Source: Halieaceae bacterium (lineage in GTDB: Bacteria; Pseudomonadota; Gammaproteobacteria; Pseudomonadales; Halieaceae). Taken from it: a stretch of 64,000 nt of DNA. The position numbers and the translations under genes were made by a program. Below, one piece after another: positions 27,045 through 35,721 of the stretch. The DNA lies in the NCBI GenBank assembly GCA_902623175.1, contig CACNSR010000013.1:1-64000 (forward strand). Reading direction: 5' to 3'. Under the pieces are notes generated by a model, which made no database searches, was not told where the DNA came from, and was given only the letters and a program-made list of their open reading frames with translations. Every line of letters begins with the position of its first letter. The first letter of the stretch is position 1.

Positions 27045-27491
27045 CTAGCCTCGTGAGGGAATACGAGCCTTTGCCTCACCTTTCAGAATGGTCTCGCCCT
27101 TTTGATTCCGTTGCCACACTGCGCAGGTCACGATACCGCCACCCGCCTCTACGGGCGCTACGGCCAGCACTGCTCCACCACAAGTCAAGATGTCATCAGG
27201 AAACACATTGGCAGCAAAGCGCATTTTAGTCGTCACCAAATCCCACGGGTCATGCAACAACGTTGTAAAATAGCGATAGAGATAAGCCTGATTCAGCGGT
27301 CCCTGCTGCACCACATCGGGCAGTCCTCGCTCCTGAGCATAAACGCGATCCAAATGGAGCGGATTGGTGTCTCTTAAAATCAGCGCAATCGGGATGTAAT
27401 CGAAGCGATCCATTGGCCCCTGCTCAATAGTGGGCAGCGACATCGAGACCTCATAATCCTCAAACCACGGTTTGTTCAATGGCGCTGTCAC
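27045..27491 (-). CDS. MaoC-like dehydratase subunit (C-terminal half type)
   Basis: This is a 148-residue hot-dog-fold protein. The hydratase-2-type motif DTNPLHLD near residue 41 followed by a Gly-rich segment (GLPDVVQQGPL) supports an R-specific enoyl-CoA or hydroxyacyl dehydratase catalytic subunit. Its start overlaps the stop of the preceding gene by four bases. The pair resembles a split two-domain hydratase, like mycobacterial HadAB, with this member carrying the catalytic Asp-His. The substrate is probably a CoA thioester from the nearby ligase or transferases, which is inference. Confidence 0.85.
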   Translation of the reverse strand: MTAPLNKPWFEDYEVSMSLPTIEQGPMDRFDYIPIALILRDTNPLHLDRVYAQERGLPDVVQQGPLNQAYLYRYFTTLLHDPWDLVTTKMRFAANVFPDDILTCGGAVLAVAPVEAGGGIVTCAVWQRNQKGETILKGEAKARIPSRG

Positions 27492-27949
27492 TTGAACAGA
27501 ATATAGGATTGCTGACCGGACATGAGCAGACCGCCCTCGTCGCGACTCTTAATGTCGAAGGTAACTTCGATCACATCAAACGTCTGCTTGCCCTGCTTCT
27601 CATAAACATCGCTTATAGCTGCCGAGATGGCAACAGATTCCCCCACCACCAAGGGTCGATGAAACTCGATGGACTGCTCTCCGAACATGGCCGTACCCGT
27701 TCGGTAATCAAACAGAAAGTCTTTCTGCCAGTCGAAGGTTCTCAGTAGGCCAAGCACCGCAACGAAAGGCGCGAAGGATGGCGGCGCCAAGCGCCCTAAG
27801 GCTGCCTCAGCGCAAGTCTCAGAACCATCGGTTGACGCGAATTCTGGCTCAGCCACCACGCCTAGGAAGTCGTTCACATCCACTTCGGATACGGTATAGG
27901 TTGCGGGCCGCAAGGGGCGACCGATCAGGGCTGTACGGTCAACGATCAA
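27488..27949 (-). CDS. FAS1-like/MaoC N-terminal dehydratase subunit
   Basis: This is a 153-residue hot-dog-fold protein with the segments APPSFAPF and FGEQSIEFHRPL that typify the non-catalytic, substrate-binding half (FAS1-like dehydratase domain). It overlaps the catalytic half by four bases (ATGA), so the two are co-translated and likely form a heterodimer. It lies downstream of the HyuB gene on the same strand, but a terminator separates them. A TGACCGGACA sequence within its 3' end (27513-27522) is inside coding sequence and may be chance. Confidence 0.8.
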   Translation of the reverse strand: MIVDRTALIGRPLRPATYTVSEVDVNDFLGVVAEPEFASTDGSETCAEAALGRLAPPSFAPFVAVLGLLRTFDWQKDFLFDYRTGTAMFGEQSIEFHRPLVVGESVAISAAISDVYEKQGKQTFDVIEVTFDIKSRDEGGLLMSGQQSYILFK

Positions 27950-27974
27950 GCTGCCCCCTGAGTGATTGACTCAA

Positions 27975-27998
27975 GAAAAAGCCGGGCAAGGCCCGGCT
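27975..27998 (-). terminator. Intrinsic terminator after the HyuB gene
   Basis: An 8-bp stem AGCCGGGC/GCCCGGCT with loop AAG (27988-27990) is followed on the minus strand by a T5 run. It closes the HyuA-HyuB transcript about 27 bases after the HyuB stop codon. Confidence 0.85.
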
Positions 27999-28024
27999 GT
28001 GCGGAAGCTTAGCTAGCAAGCTTG

Positions 28025-29947
28025 TCAGCCGCGCGCCATCTTGATACGGCCCTTAGGCTTGGGCTGTTCCTCAAGGAACTTGAGTGCCCAGGCCTGGAAC
28101 TCCGGCTGGCGCGGTGCGTCCAGCCCGGTCTCTTTCTTGCAGCGCCTTTTCAGCTCGGCGATGTCACCACCGCGGTCAAACATTTTGGCCTTGCCGCGTT
28201 GCTTGGCCATCTTGGCGCGCAGCGCTTTGGTCTTTTTCTCGTCAACCGTGTAGTCGGCATTCATCACCACACCATAGCGCTTGGCGCCCTCGACCGAGAC
28301 CAGCCCCCCCCTCACATCGAACTCAACACGCTCAGTTTCCCGCTTCAAGGGATCGCCACAGCCACCACCACCCCAGGTGTTGAAGTAAAGAATATCGCCG
28401 GCGTTAACGGTAATCCGGTCGCACTTACTGGGCATCATCTCTTCACTGCCATCGACACGCTTGAGAATCTTTTCCGAACGACGTCCCGGCAAGCCACCGT
28501 TAACGCCCCACGGGTAGGTTAGCCAGCGGTCATCGTGAATGGAGATCGTACCGGGCTCCAAGAAGCAGTAGCCCATGCGTAAGCCGTTACCGCCGCGATT
28601 ATAGCCCGCGCCGCCACTATCAGTGATCGTCTCGTAAGCTTCGATACGCAGCGGGAAGTAACTCTCGAGGAACTCGTTGGGCACGTTGGTAAAGCTGGGC
28701 CACAATGAGTGCCCGTCGGGCCCGTCACCCGAGGGTTTGCCGGGAATTCCGCCAAAGCCGATGGAATACAGCTGATACCACTCACCGTTCTTGTCGTAAC
28801 CCGAGTACATAAAGTGCGGGCTGTCAGAGAAACCAGCGCCCGCCAGAAAGTCGGGATCACCCTGGCCCAAAAGACCACCCAAGACGTCAAAAATCCTACC
28901 CAGAGCGTGGGTACGACACGAGAGTGCGGCGGGTTCACGCGGCTTGAGTAGCGTGCCCTCGGGAATCCGCACCTCCATCAGGTCATAGAAACCGTCGTTA
29001 AACATAATCTGGGGATCAAACACCATGATCATGTAAACGCCGCAGAACATTTTGAACATCTCTTCATTGAGATAGAAGTTGATCGAGCTGATCGACTGCG
29101 GGTCAGTACCGTCAAAGTCAAAAATGACTTTGTCCTTGTCCCGCCACATCGAGCACTTGATGCGATACGGGCCCATGCCCAAACCGTCATCACAAATGTA
29201 GTCCTCGAAGTGCTGCTTTTTCGTCGGTACGGTGTCCTTAATCAACCGGGCCATAGCGCGCTTATTACGGGCTAAAAGCTCGTCCAAGGCTGAGTAATAC
29301 TCATCATCACCAAAGCGCTCCGCCATCTCGATGACGCGCTTTTCAGCGGTCCGCATGGCGGCAACGAGGGCATTGAAGTCACTGCGATTCCAAGTTGGCA
29401 TGCGGCTGTTATGCAGAATCAAATTCAGCACGTCACTCTGCAGTTCGTCGTTTTTGAAGATCTTAAGAGGCGGCACGCGAATACCCTCCTCAAAAATCTC
29501 CCGCGCGTCGGTTGGCAGACTGCCGGGCACCTTACCGCCCACGTCCGTCATATGGCCGAACATGGCAGCGTAGGCAATCAGCCGGCCGTCCTTAAAGATT
29601 GGCCGCAGCAAAAGCCAATCGTTGATGTGGCTAATGGCGCCGTTACACGCGTAGGGGTCGGTGGTCAGGAACAGGTCACCTTCTTCGATGGTGCCATCGT
29701 AGGCTTCTTTGAAGCCATGAATAAAGCTACCGAATTGGCCGACCACCATCTTGCCTTCCAAATTGGCGATCATCGGGAACATATCGTTTTGCTCACGAAT
29801 ACCCGGTGACATTGCCGTTCGAAACACGACCGCATCCATCTCGTAGCGGGCGTTCATCATCGCGTTTTCGATGATGTCGAGGGTGATTGGGTCGATATCT
29901 TTACGCTTGAATTTCTTGGTGTTGGTTTCAACGATTGTTGCAGGCAT
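28025..29947 (-). CDS. Hydantoinase B/oxoprolinase family protein (HyuB-like)
   Basis: This is a 640-residue HyuB/HydB-family subunit, related to the alpha subunit of acetone and acetophenone carboxylases and to 5-oxoprolinase C-terminal halves. The N-terminal IDPITLDIIENAMMNARYEM region and GHMTDVGGKVPGSLPT block are typical of the family, as is NTWGGGGCGDP near residue 525. It pairs with the HyuA gene 16 bases upstream on the same strand, so the two form the usual heteromer that couples ATP hydrolysis to substrate activation. A missing gamma subunit argues against an acetone carboxylase of the classic three-subunit form. The substrate is unknown. Confidence 0.9.
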   Translation of the reverse strand: MPATIVETNTKKFKRKDIDPITLDIIENAMMNARYEMDAVVFRTAMSPGIREQNDMFPMIANLEGKMVVGQFGSFIHGFKEAYDGTIEEGDLFLTTDPYACNGAISHINDWLLLRPIFKDGRLIAYAAMFGHMTDVGGKVPGSLPTDAREIFEEGIRVPPLKIFKNDELQSDVLNLILHNSRMPTWNRSDFNALVAAMRTAEKRVIEMAERFGDDEYYSALDELLARNKRAMARLIKDTVPTKKQHFEDYICDDGLGMGPYRIKCSMWRDKDKVIFDFDGTDPQSISSINFYLNEEMFKMFCGVYMIMVFDPQIMFNDGFYDLMEVRIPEGTLLKPREPAALSCRTHALGRIFDVLGGLLGQGDPDFLAGAGFSDSPHFMYSGYDKNGEWYQLYSIGFGGIPGKPSGDGPDGHSLWPSFTNVPNEFLESYFPLRIEAYETITDSGGAGYNRGGNGLRMGYCFLEPGTISIHDDRWLTYPWGVNGGLPGRRSEKILKRVDGSEEMMPSKCDRITVNAGDILYFNTWGGGGCGDPLKRETERVEFDVRGGLVSVEGAKRYGVVMNADYTVDEKKTKALRAKMAKQRGKAKMFDRGGDIAELKRRCKKETGLDAPRQPEFQAWALKFLEEQPKPKGRIKMARG

Positions 29948-29963
29948 TGTTATCTCCCCTCGC

Positions 29964-32024
29964 TCAAGCTGTCGGTGCTATCAGGATGTTGCCGAACTTG
30001 TCGACGTTGCCGGTATGCCCGGACAGGATGACTGTGGTCGAATCCATCTCTAGCACGATCGCGGGTCCGTCGATCTTATTACCGGCTTTTAGCTGATCCC
30101 GTCGGTAAAGGTTTGCTTCCATATTTTTGCCGTCCATAAAGACTTTTGACGTCCCGATCTTGGCGGCCGCGACCGGCGTGCGGCTGCCAGAGCGGGTCAC
30201 TTTCTTCGCGTCGATTTCAGCGCTCTTGCCTTGCGCCACCGCTCGAACATTCACAATTTCCTTGTCCGCATCGAGCGCAAAGGTGAATAGCTGTCTATGC
30301 ATATCATCAAAAGGATCGCCAATTACCGACAAGCCCTTGGACTTCAGCTTCTTCAGGTCGAAATCGACTGTCAGCGTGAGTCCTTGCCCGGAATAACGAA
30401 TATCCGCTTGGTAGGTCACCGAACGATGCGCCTTAGGAACGCCTTCTTTCTCCAGCGTTTTGAGCGCCTTATTCGCCAGCTGCTGATAGGTTTTGGTCAG
30501 CTCCGAGGGCGAGATATTGGCGAAACGCCGGATAAAGGTTCGCGACGCCTCGTCACGCACGCGCGTGGTCGCGTCTCCGTAAGCGCAGAGCACACCCGGA
30601 CCAGGTGGAATAATCACCGGCCAGCTATTCATTAACTTACCGAGTGCGTTGGCGTGCAGAGGGCCCGCGCCGCCAAACCCAATCAGTGCGAAGTCGCGGG
30701 GGTCAAAACCCTGCTCCACCGACACCAGTCGCAGTGCGCCGTACATGTTCTCGTTCACAATATCGATGATGCCTGCAGCGGCGCGCTTCACTGAAATACC
30801 TAACGCGTCTGCAACTGGCTTGATCGCTTTTTCAGCGAGGTCCTTGCGAATTTCCATATCACCACCCAGCCGCACTTCGCTGGGCAAGTAGCCAAGCACC
30901 ACGTTTGCGTCGGTAACGGTCGGCAGGTCACCACCTTTGTTGTAGGCAGCCGGTCCAGGTTCGGCGCCGGCACTTTCCGGACCCACACGCAATGCGCCCG
31001 TAAGCTCAGGCACGTGAGCGATCGAGCCGCCGCCGGCGCCGACGGTACGCACGTCGACTGAGGATGCCCTCACAGTCACGTCGCCAACGGTTGTCTCTCT
31101 ACGCAACTGTGCGTTGCTGTCCTGCACCAGTGCCACATCGGTCGAGGTGCCACCCATATCGAAGGTCAGCAGGTTTTCAAATCCCGCCTGTTTGGCGACC
31201 CAAACGGCACCGGACACACCACCAGCGGGCCCCGACATCAGCAGATTAACTGGCAAGGACTGGGCGACTTTGGCCGAGGCCATGCCGCCGTCAGAGCGGA
31301 GGATATGCAGCTTAACATCCTTCATTTTGGCTTTGAGTTTTCGCTCAAGGCTTTTTACGTAGGCGGCCACTTTGGGCCGAACGTAGGAGTTAGCGACCGT
31401 CGTAATCGTGCGCTCGTACTCCTGCATCTCAGGCACCACGTCATATGAGAGCGAAACCGGAATACCGGGTAGCACTTGCTTGGCGATTTTCTCGACTTCC
31501 TTCTCGTGGGCTGGGTTGGCGTAGGAATTCACCAGCGAAATCGTCAATGCCTCGATATTTTCTTTTTTCAGCCGTTTCAGCTCTTTGGTCAATGCGGTCT
31601 TATTCAGCTTTCGCACCACAGAGCCGTCAGCACCCATGCGCTCATGCGCCTCAATCGTGCACGACAGTGGAGCCAGTGGTTGGCTCTTGTTGTAGATTAC
31701 CCAACCACCCAGGCCGCCGGGCACGTAAGAGCGCGCGATCTGTAGTACCTGTTGATAACCTTTAGTGGTTACCAATCCGACTTTAGCCCCGGTTCCCGTC
31801 AGCACCGTATTCGTCGCGACCGTGGTGCCGTGCATCACCTGGGCGATTTCAGAGGGGTCGACTCCGGCGTTGTCGCAGACCCTTGCAACACCGTTCATGA
31901 CGCCGATCGATGAATCAGAAGGGGTACTTGGGACTTTCGCTGTATGGATAGAACCCGATTTCTCATCAACGAGAATCAGGTCGGTAAATGTGCCGCCGAC
32001 GTCGACACCAAGACGATAAGGCAT
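29964..32024 (-). CDS. Hydantoinase A/oxoprolinase family protein (HyuA-like)
   Basis: This is a 686-residue ATP-binding HyuA-family subunit. The N-terminus carries DVGGTFTDL (residues 8-16), MHGTTVATNTVLT near residue 65, and the central FDMGGTSTD block near residue 290, all ATPase signatures of the ASKHA fold. It is the partner of the downstream HyuB gene. Family activities include ATP-dependent N-methylhydantoin or oxoproline ring opening and ATP-dependent carboxylation of ketones. It is divergent from a CoA-transferase gene, and a TGACCGGACA site lies in the shared 199-bp region. Confidence 0.9.
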   Translation of the reverse strand: MPYRLGVDVGGTFTDLILVDEKSGSIHTAKVPSTPSDSSIGVMNGVARVCDNAGVDPSEIAQVMHGTTVATNTVLTGTGAKVGLVTTKGYQQVLQIARSYVPGGLGGWVIYNKSQPLAPLSCTIEAHERMGADGSVVRKLNKTALTKELKRLKKENIEALTISLVNSYANPAHEKEVEKIAKQVLPGIPVSLSYDVVPEMQEYERTITTVANSYVRPKVAAYVKSLERKLKAKMKDVKLHILRSDGGMASAKVAQSLPVNLLMSGPAGGVSGAVWVAKQAGFENLLTFDMGGTSTDVALVQDSNAQLRRETTVGDVTVRASSVDVRTVGAGGGSIAHVPELTGALRVGPESAGAEPGPAAYNKGGDLPTVTDANVVLGYLPSEVRLGGDMEIRKDLAEKAIKPVADALGISVKRAAAGIIDIVNENMYGALRLVSVEQGFDPRDFALIGFGGAGPLHANALGKLMNSWPVIIPPGPGVLCAYGDATTRVRDEASRTFIRRFANISPSELTKTYQQLANKALKTLEKEGVPKAHRSVTYQADIRYSGQGLTLTVDFDLKKLKSKGLSVIGDPFDDMHRQLFTFALDADKEIVNVRAVAQGKSAEIDAKKVTRSGSRTPVAAAKIGTSKVFMDGKNMEANLYRRDQLKAGNKIDGPAIVLEMDSTTVILSGHTGNVDKFGNILIAPTA

Positions 32025-32117
32025 GATTGGCCTCCCCTTGTTATTGATCTTCTATTGATCGCAACGCGAGTCGCAGGGTTCAGAAAACTGCGAGTGCTCA
32101 GTGGCACTCAAAACAAT

Positions 32118-32127
32118 TGACCGGACA
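32118..32127 (+). promoter_or_regulatory. GntR operator candidate (site 3)
   Basis: TGACCGGACA matches 9 of 10 positions of the core and has AAT/ATT-type flanks. It ends two bases before an extended -10 element (TG at 32130-32131, TACAAT at 32133-32138) reading towards the CoA-transferase, so a bound repressor would block that promoter. It also lies upstream of the divergent HyuA gene. Confidence 0.6.
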
Positions 32128-32223
32128 TTTGCTACAATTTCGCTTCCAACTCAAAGATGCACCAATCTGCAGACAGGTGCAAGGTATCCTCCTTCCCATA
32201 TCCGAGATTTGCTGGAGCCCACC

Positions 32224-33408
32224 ATGATGAAACCCCTCGCCGGCATTCGTGTACTGGCCATCGAACAGTTTGGCGCGGGGCCCTATGGGTCAATGTATCT
32301 CGCCGAACTAGGAGCCGAGGTGATCAAGATCGAGAATCGCGCCACGGGCGGTGACCCATCGCGTCAGTCAGGGTCAGTCACTCTCGCCGATGACGACAGC
32401 GCCTACTTTCAGGCATTTAACCTCGCCAAAAAAAGCGTGACGCTGAACCTGAAAAGCGACGAGGGCCGCGAGCTGTTTCATGAACTGGTCAAAAAGAGCG
32501 ACGTGGTCTGGAACAACCTGCGCGGCAGCCAGCCTGCCAAGATGGGCCTGACCTATGACGATCTTAAAGGCGTCAAGCCCGACATCATCTGCACTCATAT
32601 CTCGGCCTACGGGCGGGATAATGACCGTGCTGACTGGCCGGGCTATGACTACCTGATGCAAGCCGAGTGCGGGTTTTTATCGGTGACTGGCGAGCCAGGC
32701 ACGCCGCCGTCCCGATTTGGCTTGTCGATGATCGATTTCATGACCGGAGTCGTAGCGGCGCTCGGCTGCGTCTCAGCATTGTTGGCTCGCCCGGGCCAAG
32801 GTGGACGCGACGTTGATGTTAGCTTGTTCGATGTGGCGCTTCATCAGCTGACCTATCCCGGCACTTGGTACCTTAACCACGGTATCGAGACAGGCCGCGT
32901 CGCGCGCTCGGCCCACCCCTACAATACGCCAGTGCAACTTTACAAAACCCACGACGGCTGGATTTTCGTCATGTGCATGACCGACAAGTTTTGGCAGCTG
33001 CTGCTGGAACGCTCGGAGCACACAGAACTGGCAGATGATCCGCGCTTTAATTCCATGGCCGGGCGCGCGAAAAACCGCGATGCCTTGACCGAGGTTCTAG
33101 ATGAGATCTTTCAGACACAGAACACCGACCACTGGTTTGGAAAGCTGCAGACCTACATTCCCGTTGCGCCGGTATACGACTTACCCAACGCGCTAGACAA
33201 TCCCTTCGTAGCCTCCATCGGCATGATGCAAAACATGACCCACCGCGAGTTCGGCGAGTACCGGGGCCTGAGCAATCCCATCAAGATCGATCAGCAGCGC
33301 CTGCAGACCAACTGCGGCCCCGGCCTCGGGGCGGATAATCAGGAAATTCTCGGTGAGGAACTGGGCGCGGGAGATCTTGAGGACTTGGCCGCACGAGGGG
33401 TGATCTAG
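32224..33408 (+). CDS. CaiB/BaiF family III CoA-transferase
   Basis: This is the third family III CoA-transferase of the island. I prefer ATG at 32224 over the GTG at 32101, because the first 41 residues of the longer frame are not family-like and would place the operator inside the gene. The product is about 394 residues and starts MMKPLAGIRVLAIEQFGAGPYGS. The likely catalytic Asp is in LSMIDFMTG near residue 173. The reaction class is CoA transfer to a carboxylate. In the regulon hypothesis it could be the itaconate-type transferase, but specificity is not shown. It converges on the alpha/beta-hydrolase gene with only 10 bases between stops. Confidence 0.9.
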   Translation: MMKPLAGIRVLAIEQFGAGPYGSMYLAELGAEVIKIENRATGGDPSRQSGSVTLADDDSAYFQAFNLAKKSVTLNLKSDEGRELFHELVKKSDVVWNNLRGSQPAKMGLTYDDLKGVKPDIICTHISAYGRDNDRADWPGYDYLMQAECGFLSVTGEPGTPPSRFGLSMIDFMTGVVAALGCVSALLARPGQGGRDVDVSLFDVALHQLTYPGTWYLNHGIETGRVARSAHPYNTPVQLYKTHDGWIFVMCMTDKFWQLLLERSEHTELADDPRFNSMAGRAKNRDALTEVLDEIFQTQNTDHWFGKLQTYIPVAPVYDLPNALDNPFVASIGMMQNMTHREFGEYRGLSNPIKIDQQRLQTNCGPGLGADNQEILGEELGAGDLEDLAARGVI

Positions 33409-33418
33409 GCACTATTGA

Positions 33419-34222
33419 CTAATGAGCCCCCAGGAAGTCAAACAGGATCTTGCCGAAGGCAATTTTCTCTTCTTTGCCAGCCACCACGTGGGCGACATCA
33501 TCCATTGTGACCCCCACCGAGTTTCTGAGCCCCTCCTCTAGAGGCTTGGTAGTCCGAGGTCCGGTGATAATGTCCTGCCCCGCGTGAATCACCAGTGTCG
33601 GCGCCTCGATATCGCTAAGGTGGGGCCGAATATCGTGTCCCCGGCAGGCTTGCACAAAGCGCAGGTGGGTTTGGATACGCCCCTCGAGAGCACCCCATAC
33701 ACCGCCGCTACCGAGCAATTTTTCGCGGTTGGCATTGTAGTAATCGGGCTTGAACGACAGGGAGGCCACCATCGACTGGAAGGCATGGAATCCCGCATGT
33801 TCGTGGATGTCACCAAAGGCCTGAAGGTGGTCCGAGAGCATTGGATCGGCCCAGGTCCAGCACCCCATATTCACCATGCAGCGGACTAGATCAGGCCGCT
33901 TAAGCGCTATCCACTGACCAATACACGCACCAATGCCCACCAGCCCTACGAAGTACACCGACTTCATATTGAGGTAGTCCAAAAGGCCACTGATGTCATC
34001 GGCAAACAATTGCGTAGAGGGCTCCATCGAGTAGTCATCGGTTGACTCACCCAGCCCACGGTAATCAATGATGACGGTGGAGAACTGATCGGTCATACCC
34101 CGTGCCAGATAATGATGCCTGCCGTGACAAAAGGTATCCCAGCCGCCAATGTAAACGGCTGGCGGCCCATCACCATGCACCTCGTAGTACATGTCGTGTC
34201 CGTTGATCTGGGCAATAGGCAT
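33419..34222 (-). CDS. Alpha/beta-hydrolase fold protein lacking the nucleophile serine
   Basis: This is a 267-residue alpha/beta-hydrolase-fold protein starting MPIAQINGHDMYYEVHG. The candidate acid D217 (HAGQD) and base H245 (DDVAHVV) are in place. The nucleophile elbow reads LVGIG at residues 94-98: the helix register to the following KRPDLV places Gly96 where Ser, Cys or Asp would normally stand. C100 is nearby but out of register. It is therefore either inactive as a classic hydrolase or uses other chemistry. It lies downstream of an isochorismatase-type gene on the same strand, spaced 76 bases. Confidence 0.85.
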   Translation of the reverse strand: MPIAQINGHDMYYEVHGDGPPAVYIGGWDTFCHGRHHYLARGMTDQFSTVIIDYRGLGESTDDYSMEPSTQLFADDISGLLDYLNMKSVYFVGLVGIGACIGQWIALKRPDLVRCMVNMGCWTWADPMLSDHLQAFGDIHEHAGFHAFQSMVASLSFKPDYYNANREKLLGSGGVWGALEGRIQTHLRFVQACRGHDIRPHLSDIEAPTLVIHAGQDIITGPRTTKPLEEGLRNSVGVTMDDVAHVVAGKEEKIAFGKILFDFLGAH

Positions 34223-34298
34223 GGTGTTCTCCTAAGGGCTAATCAAATTCAGTGTTGTTCTGTTAAATTGGCAAGCTCTGAGTGACCAAATAGATCCC

Positions 34299-34916
34299 TT
34301 AGAGTCCGTTGATATGTGCCAGCACGCTCTCCAGATCAGTGACATCGGCATAGCGTCTACCCACGTCCCGAAGGTTGCTCGCATGGGCTTCTTCGTCCTG
34401 ATCACCACAGCAATCCGCAGGGACGATGGTGCGGTAGCCGGCTGAGAAGCTGTCCACGATCGAGGCGCGCACGCACCCAGAGGTTGTGCAACCAGTGATA
34501 ATGGTGGTGTCGACGCAATGCGTGACCAGCCACGGCTTGAGAGGCGTCTCATAAAAAATAGAGGGCGCCGTTTTTATAAACTGAAAGATGTACTCATCGT
34601 CGCGGATTCGCGGGTCGAGCTCTGTGCAGGGATGCCCGTGATAGAAGCTGCCGTCATAAAGTGAGTCGATCTTCCAATAGGTCATCTCGTCGGGACCCCC
34701 CCAAGATACAGCGCAGGAAGCGACCGGAATGTCCTTGGCCTTGCATGCCGCGAGCAATACCGCCGTGTTATCCACTGCGCGCTGCACGTGATCGCTGCGG
34801 CCCAGTGGATTGCTGGCGTCGGTAAAGCCCTGCTGAAAGTCGACCATGACGAGCGCTGGCCGCTCACCAAATCCAATATCGCGCTGGCCGTAGCCAGCCT
34901 CTGCAAACTTATCCAT
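34299..34916 (-). CDS. Isochorismatase-family hydrolase (N-carbamoylsarcosine amidase-like)
   Basis: This is a 205-residue cysteine hydrolase of the isochorismatase superfamily. The candidate catalytic triad is D26 (VMVDFQQ), K115 and C148, within the diagnostic GCTTSGCVRAS segment that is typical of the N-carbamoylsarcosine/maleamate amidase branch. It probably hydrolyses an amide, carbamoyl or maleamate-like bond. It is divergent from another isochorismatase gene at 35003, with a degenerate operator-like palindrome between them, and upstream of the alpha/beta-fold gene. Confidence 0.92.
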   Translation of the reverse strand: MDKFAEAGYGQRDIGFGERPALVMVDFQQGFTDASNPLGRSDHVQRAVDNTAVLLAACKAKDIPVASCAVSWGGPDEMTYWKIDSLYDGSFYHGHPCTELDPRIRDDEYIFQFIKTAPSIFYETPLKPWLVTHCVDTTIITGCTTSGCVRASIVDSFSAGYRTIVPADCCGDQDEEAHASNLRDVGRRYADVTDLESVLAHINGL

Positions 34917-34970
34917 GAGTAGTCGGGTCCCGTTGCCTCGATCACGTCAGTCACGCAATATGACTTAGAA

Positions 34971-34980
34971 TGTACGGATG
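34971..34980 (+). promoter_or_regulatory. Degenerate GntR operator candidate (site 4)
   Basis: TGTACGGATG matches 7 of 10 core bases, and the flanked form matches 12 of 15 of the extended consensus. It lies in the 86-bp divergent region between the two isochorismatase genes, 23 bases before the right-hand ATG. It is weaker than the other sites. Confidence 0.35.
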
Positions 34981-35002
34981 TTTCAAGGACGGCGATCCCG
35001 CT

Positions 35003-35686
35003 ATGAGCCAACCCAGCTTTATTGACAACTTCAGTCAGCAGTTTTCCCTCGAGCCCAGTCGCACAGCCCTGCTAGTCATCGACATGCAGAACGCCACGGG
35101 CAATCGCAACATGGGGCTGGGCAAACTCCTGGCTGAACAGGGCAAGATCGAGTCGGCGCAATATCGCTTTGATCGCATTGATAACCTGCTGATCCCCAAC
35201 ATCCAAAAACTCATCGCAGGGTTTCGCGAGGCCGGCGCGCACGTGATCTGGATTACCTATGGGGCCAACGCAGCAGATGCCAGCGATGCGCCCCACCACA
35301 TTGCCCCTATCATCAAAGCCACCAACAACATTGCGGGTCAGCCCGAACACGAGGTGGTCGATGCGCTGAAGCCCGGACCAGGCGATCTGGTGTTGAACAA
35401 GACAACGCAGGGAGCGTTCCGCTCGACTGCGCTGGACAGCTCGCTGCGCGCGCTGGGTGTCGATTCTGTGGTCTCTACCGGTGTCTCCACCAACAACTGT
35501 GTCGCCATGACGTCGATGGAAGCTTGCGATCTGCAATATCGAGTGGTGGTGATCAGCGACGCCACCGGCACCGATAGCGAGGAGATGCAGGAAGCCACGC
35601 TGACCATGCTGAAACGACTTTGGTCCCGCGTCCTGACAACCGACGAGGTCCTTAGCGAACTCAGCGCTGGGGTAAGCCGCACCTGA
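35003..35686 (+). CDS. Isochorismatase-family hydrolase (second)
   Basis: This is a 227-residue cysteine hydrolase. I chose ATG at 35003 (MSQPSFIDNF); the longer ATG at 34970 would run through the operator-like site. The triad residues are D27 (LLVIDMQN), K133 and C166 in GVSTNNCV, the RutB/nicotinamidase-like variant rather than the GCTTSGC variant of the divergent gene. The difference suggests a different substrate. A DMT transporter gene follows closely in the same direction. Confidence 0.92.
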   Translation: MSQPSFIDNFSQQFSLEPSRTALLVIDMQNATGNRNMGLGKLLAEQGKIESAQYRFDRIDNLLIPNIQKLIAGFREAGAHVIWITYGANAADASDAPHHIAPIIKATNNIAGQPEHEVVDALKPGPGDLVLNKTTQGAFRSTALDSSLRALGVDSVVSTGVSTNNCVAMTSMEACDLQYRVVVISDATGTDSEEMQEATLTMLKRLWSRVLTTDEVLSELSAGVSRT

Positions 35687-35721
35687 CTAGCGTCCAGAAC
35701 CCCGGTCTGATCGGCGGGCTG

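Noticed and set aside
27513-27522. TGACCGGACA inside the FAS1-like dehydratase gene
   Set aside because: It matches site 3 exactly, but it is near the 3' end of a coding region with no promoter nearby, so I treat it as possible chance.
30016-30025. TGCCCGGACA within the HyuA gene
   Set aside because: This is a near-match in GC-rich coding sequence, with no promoter context.
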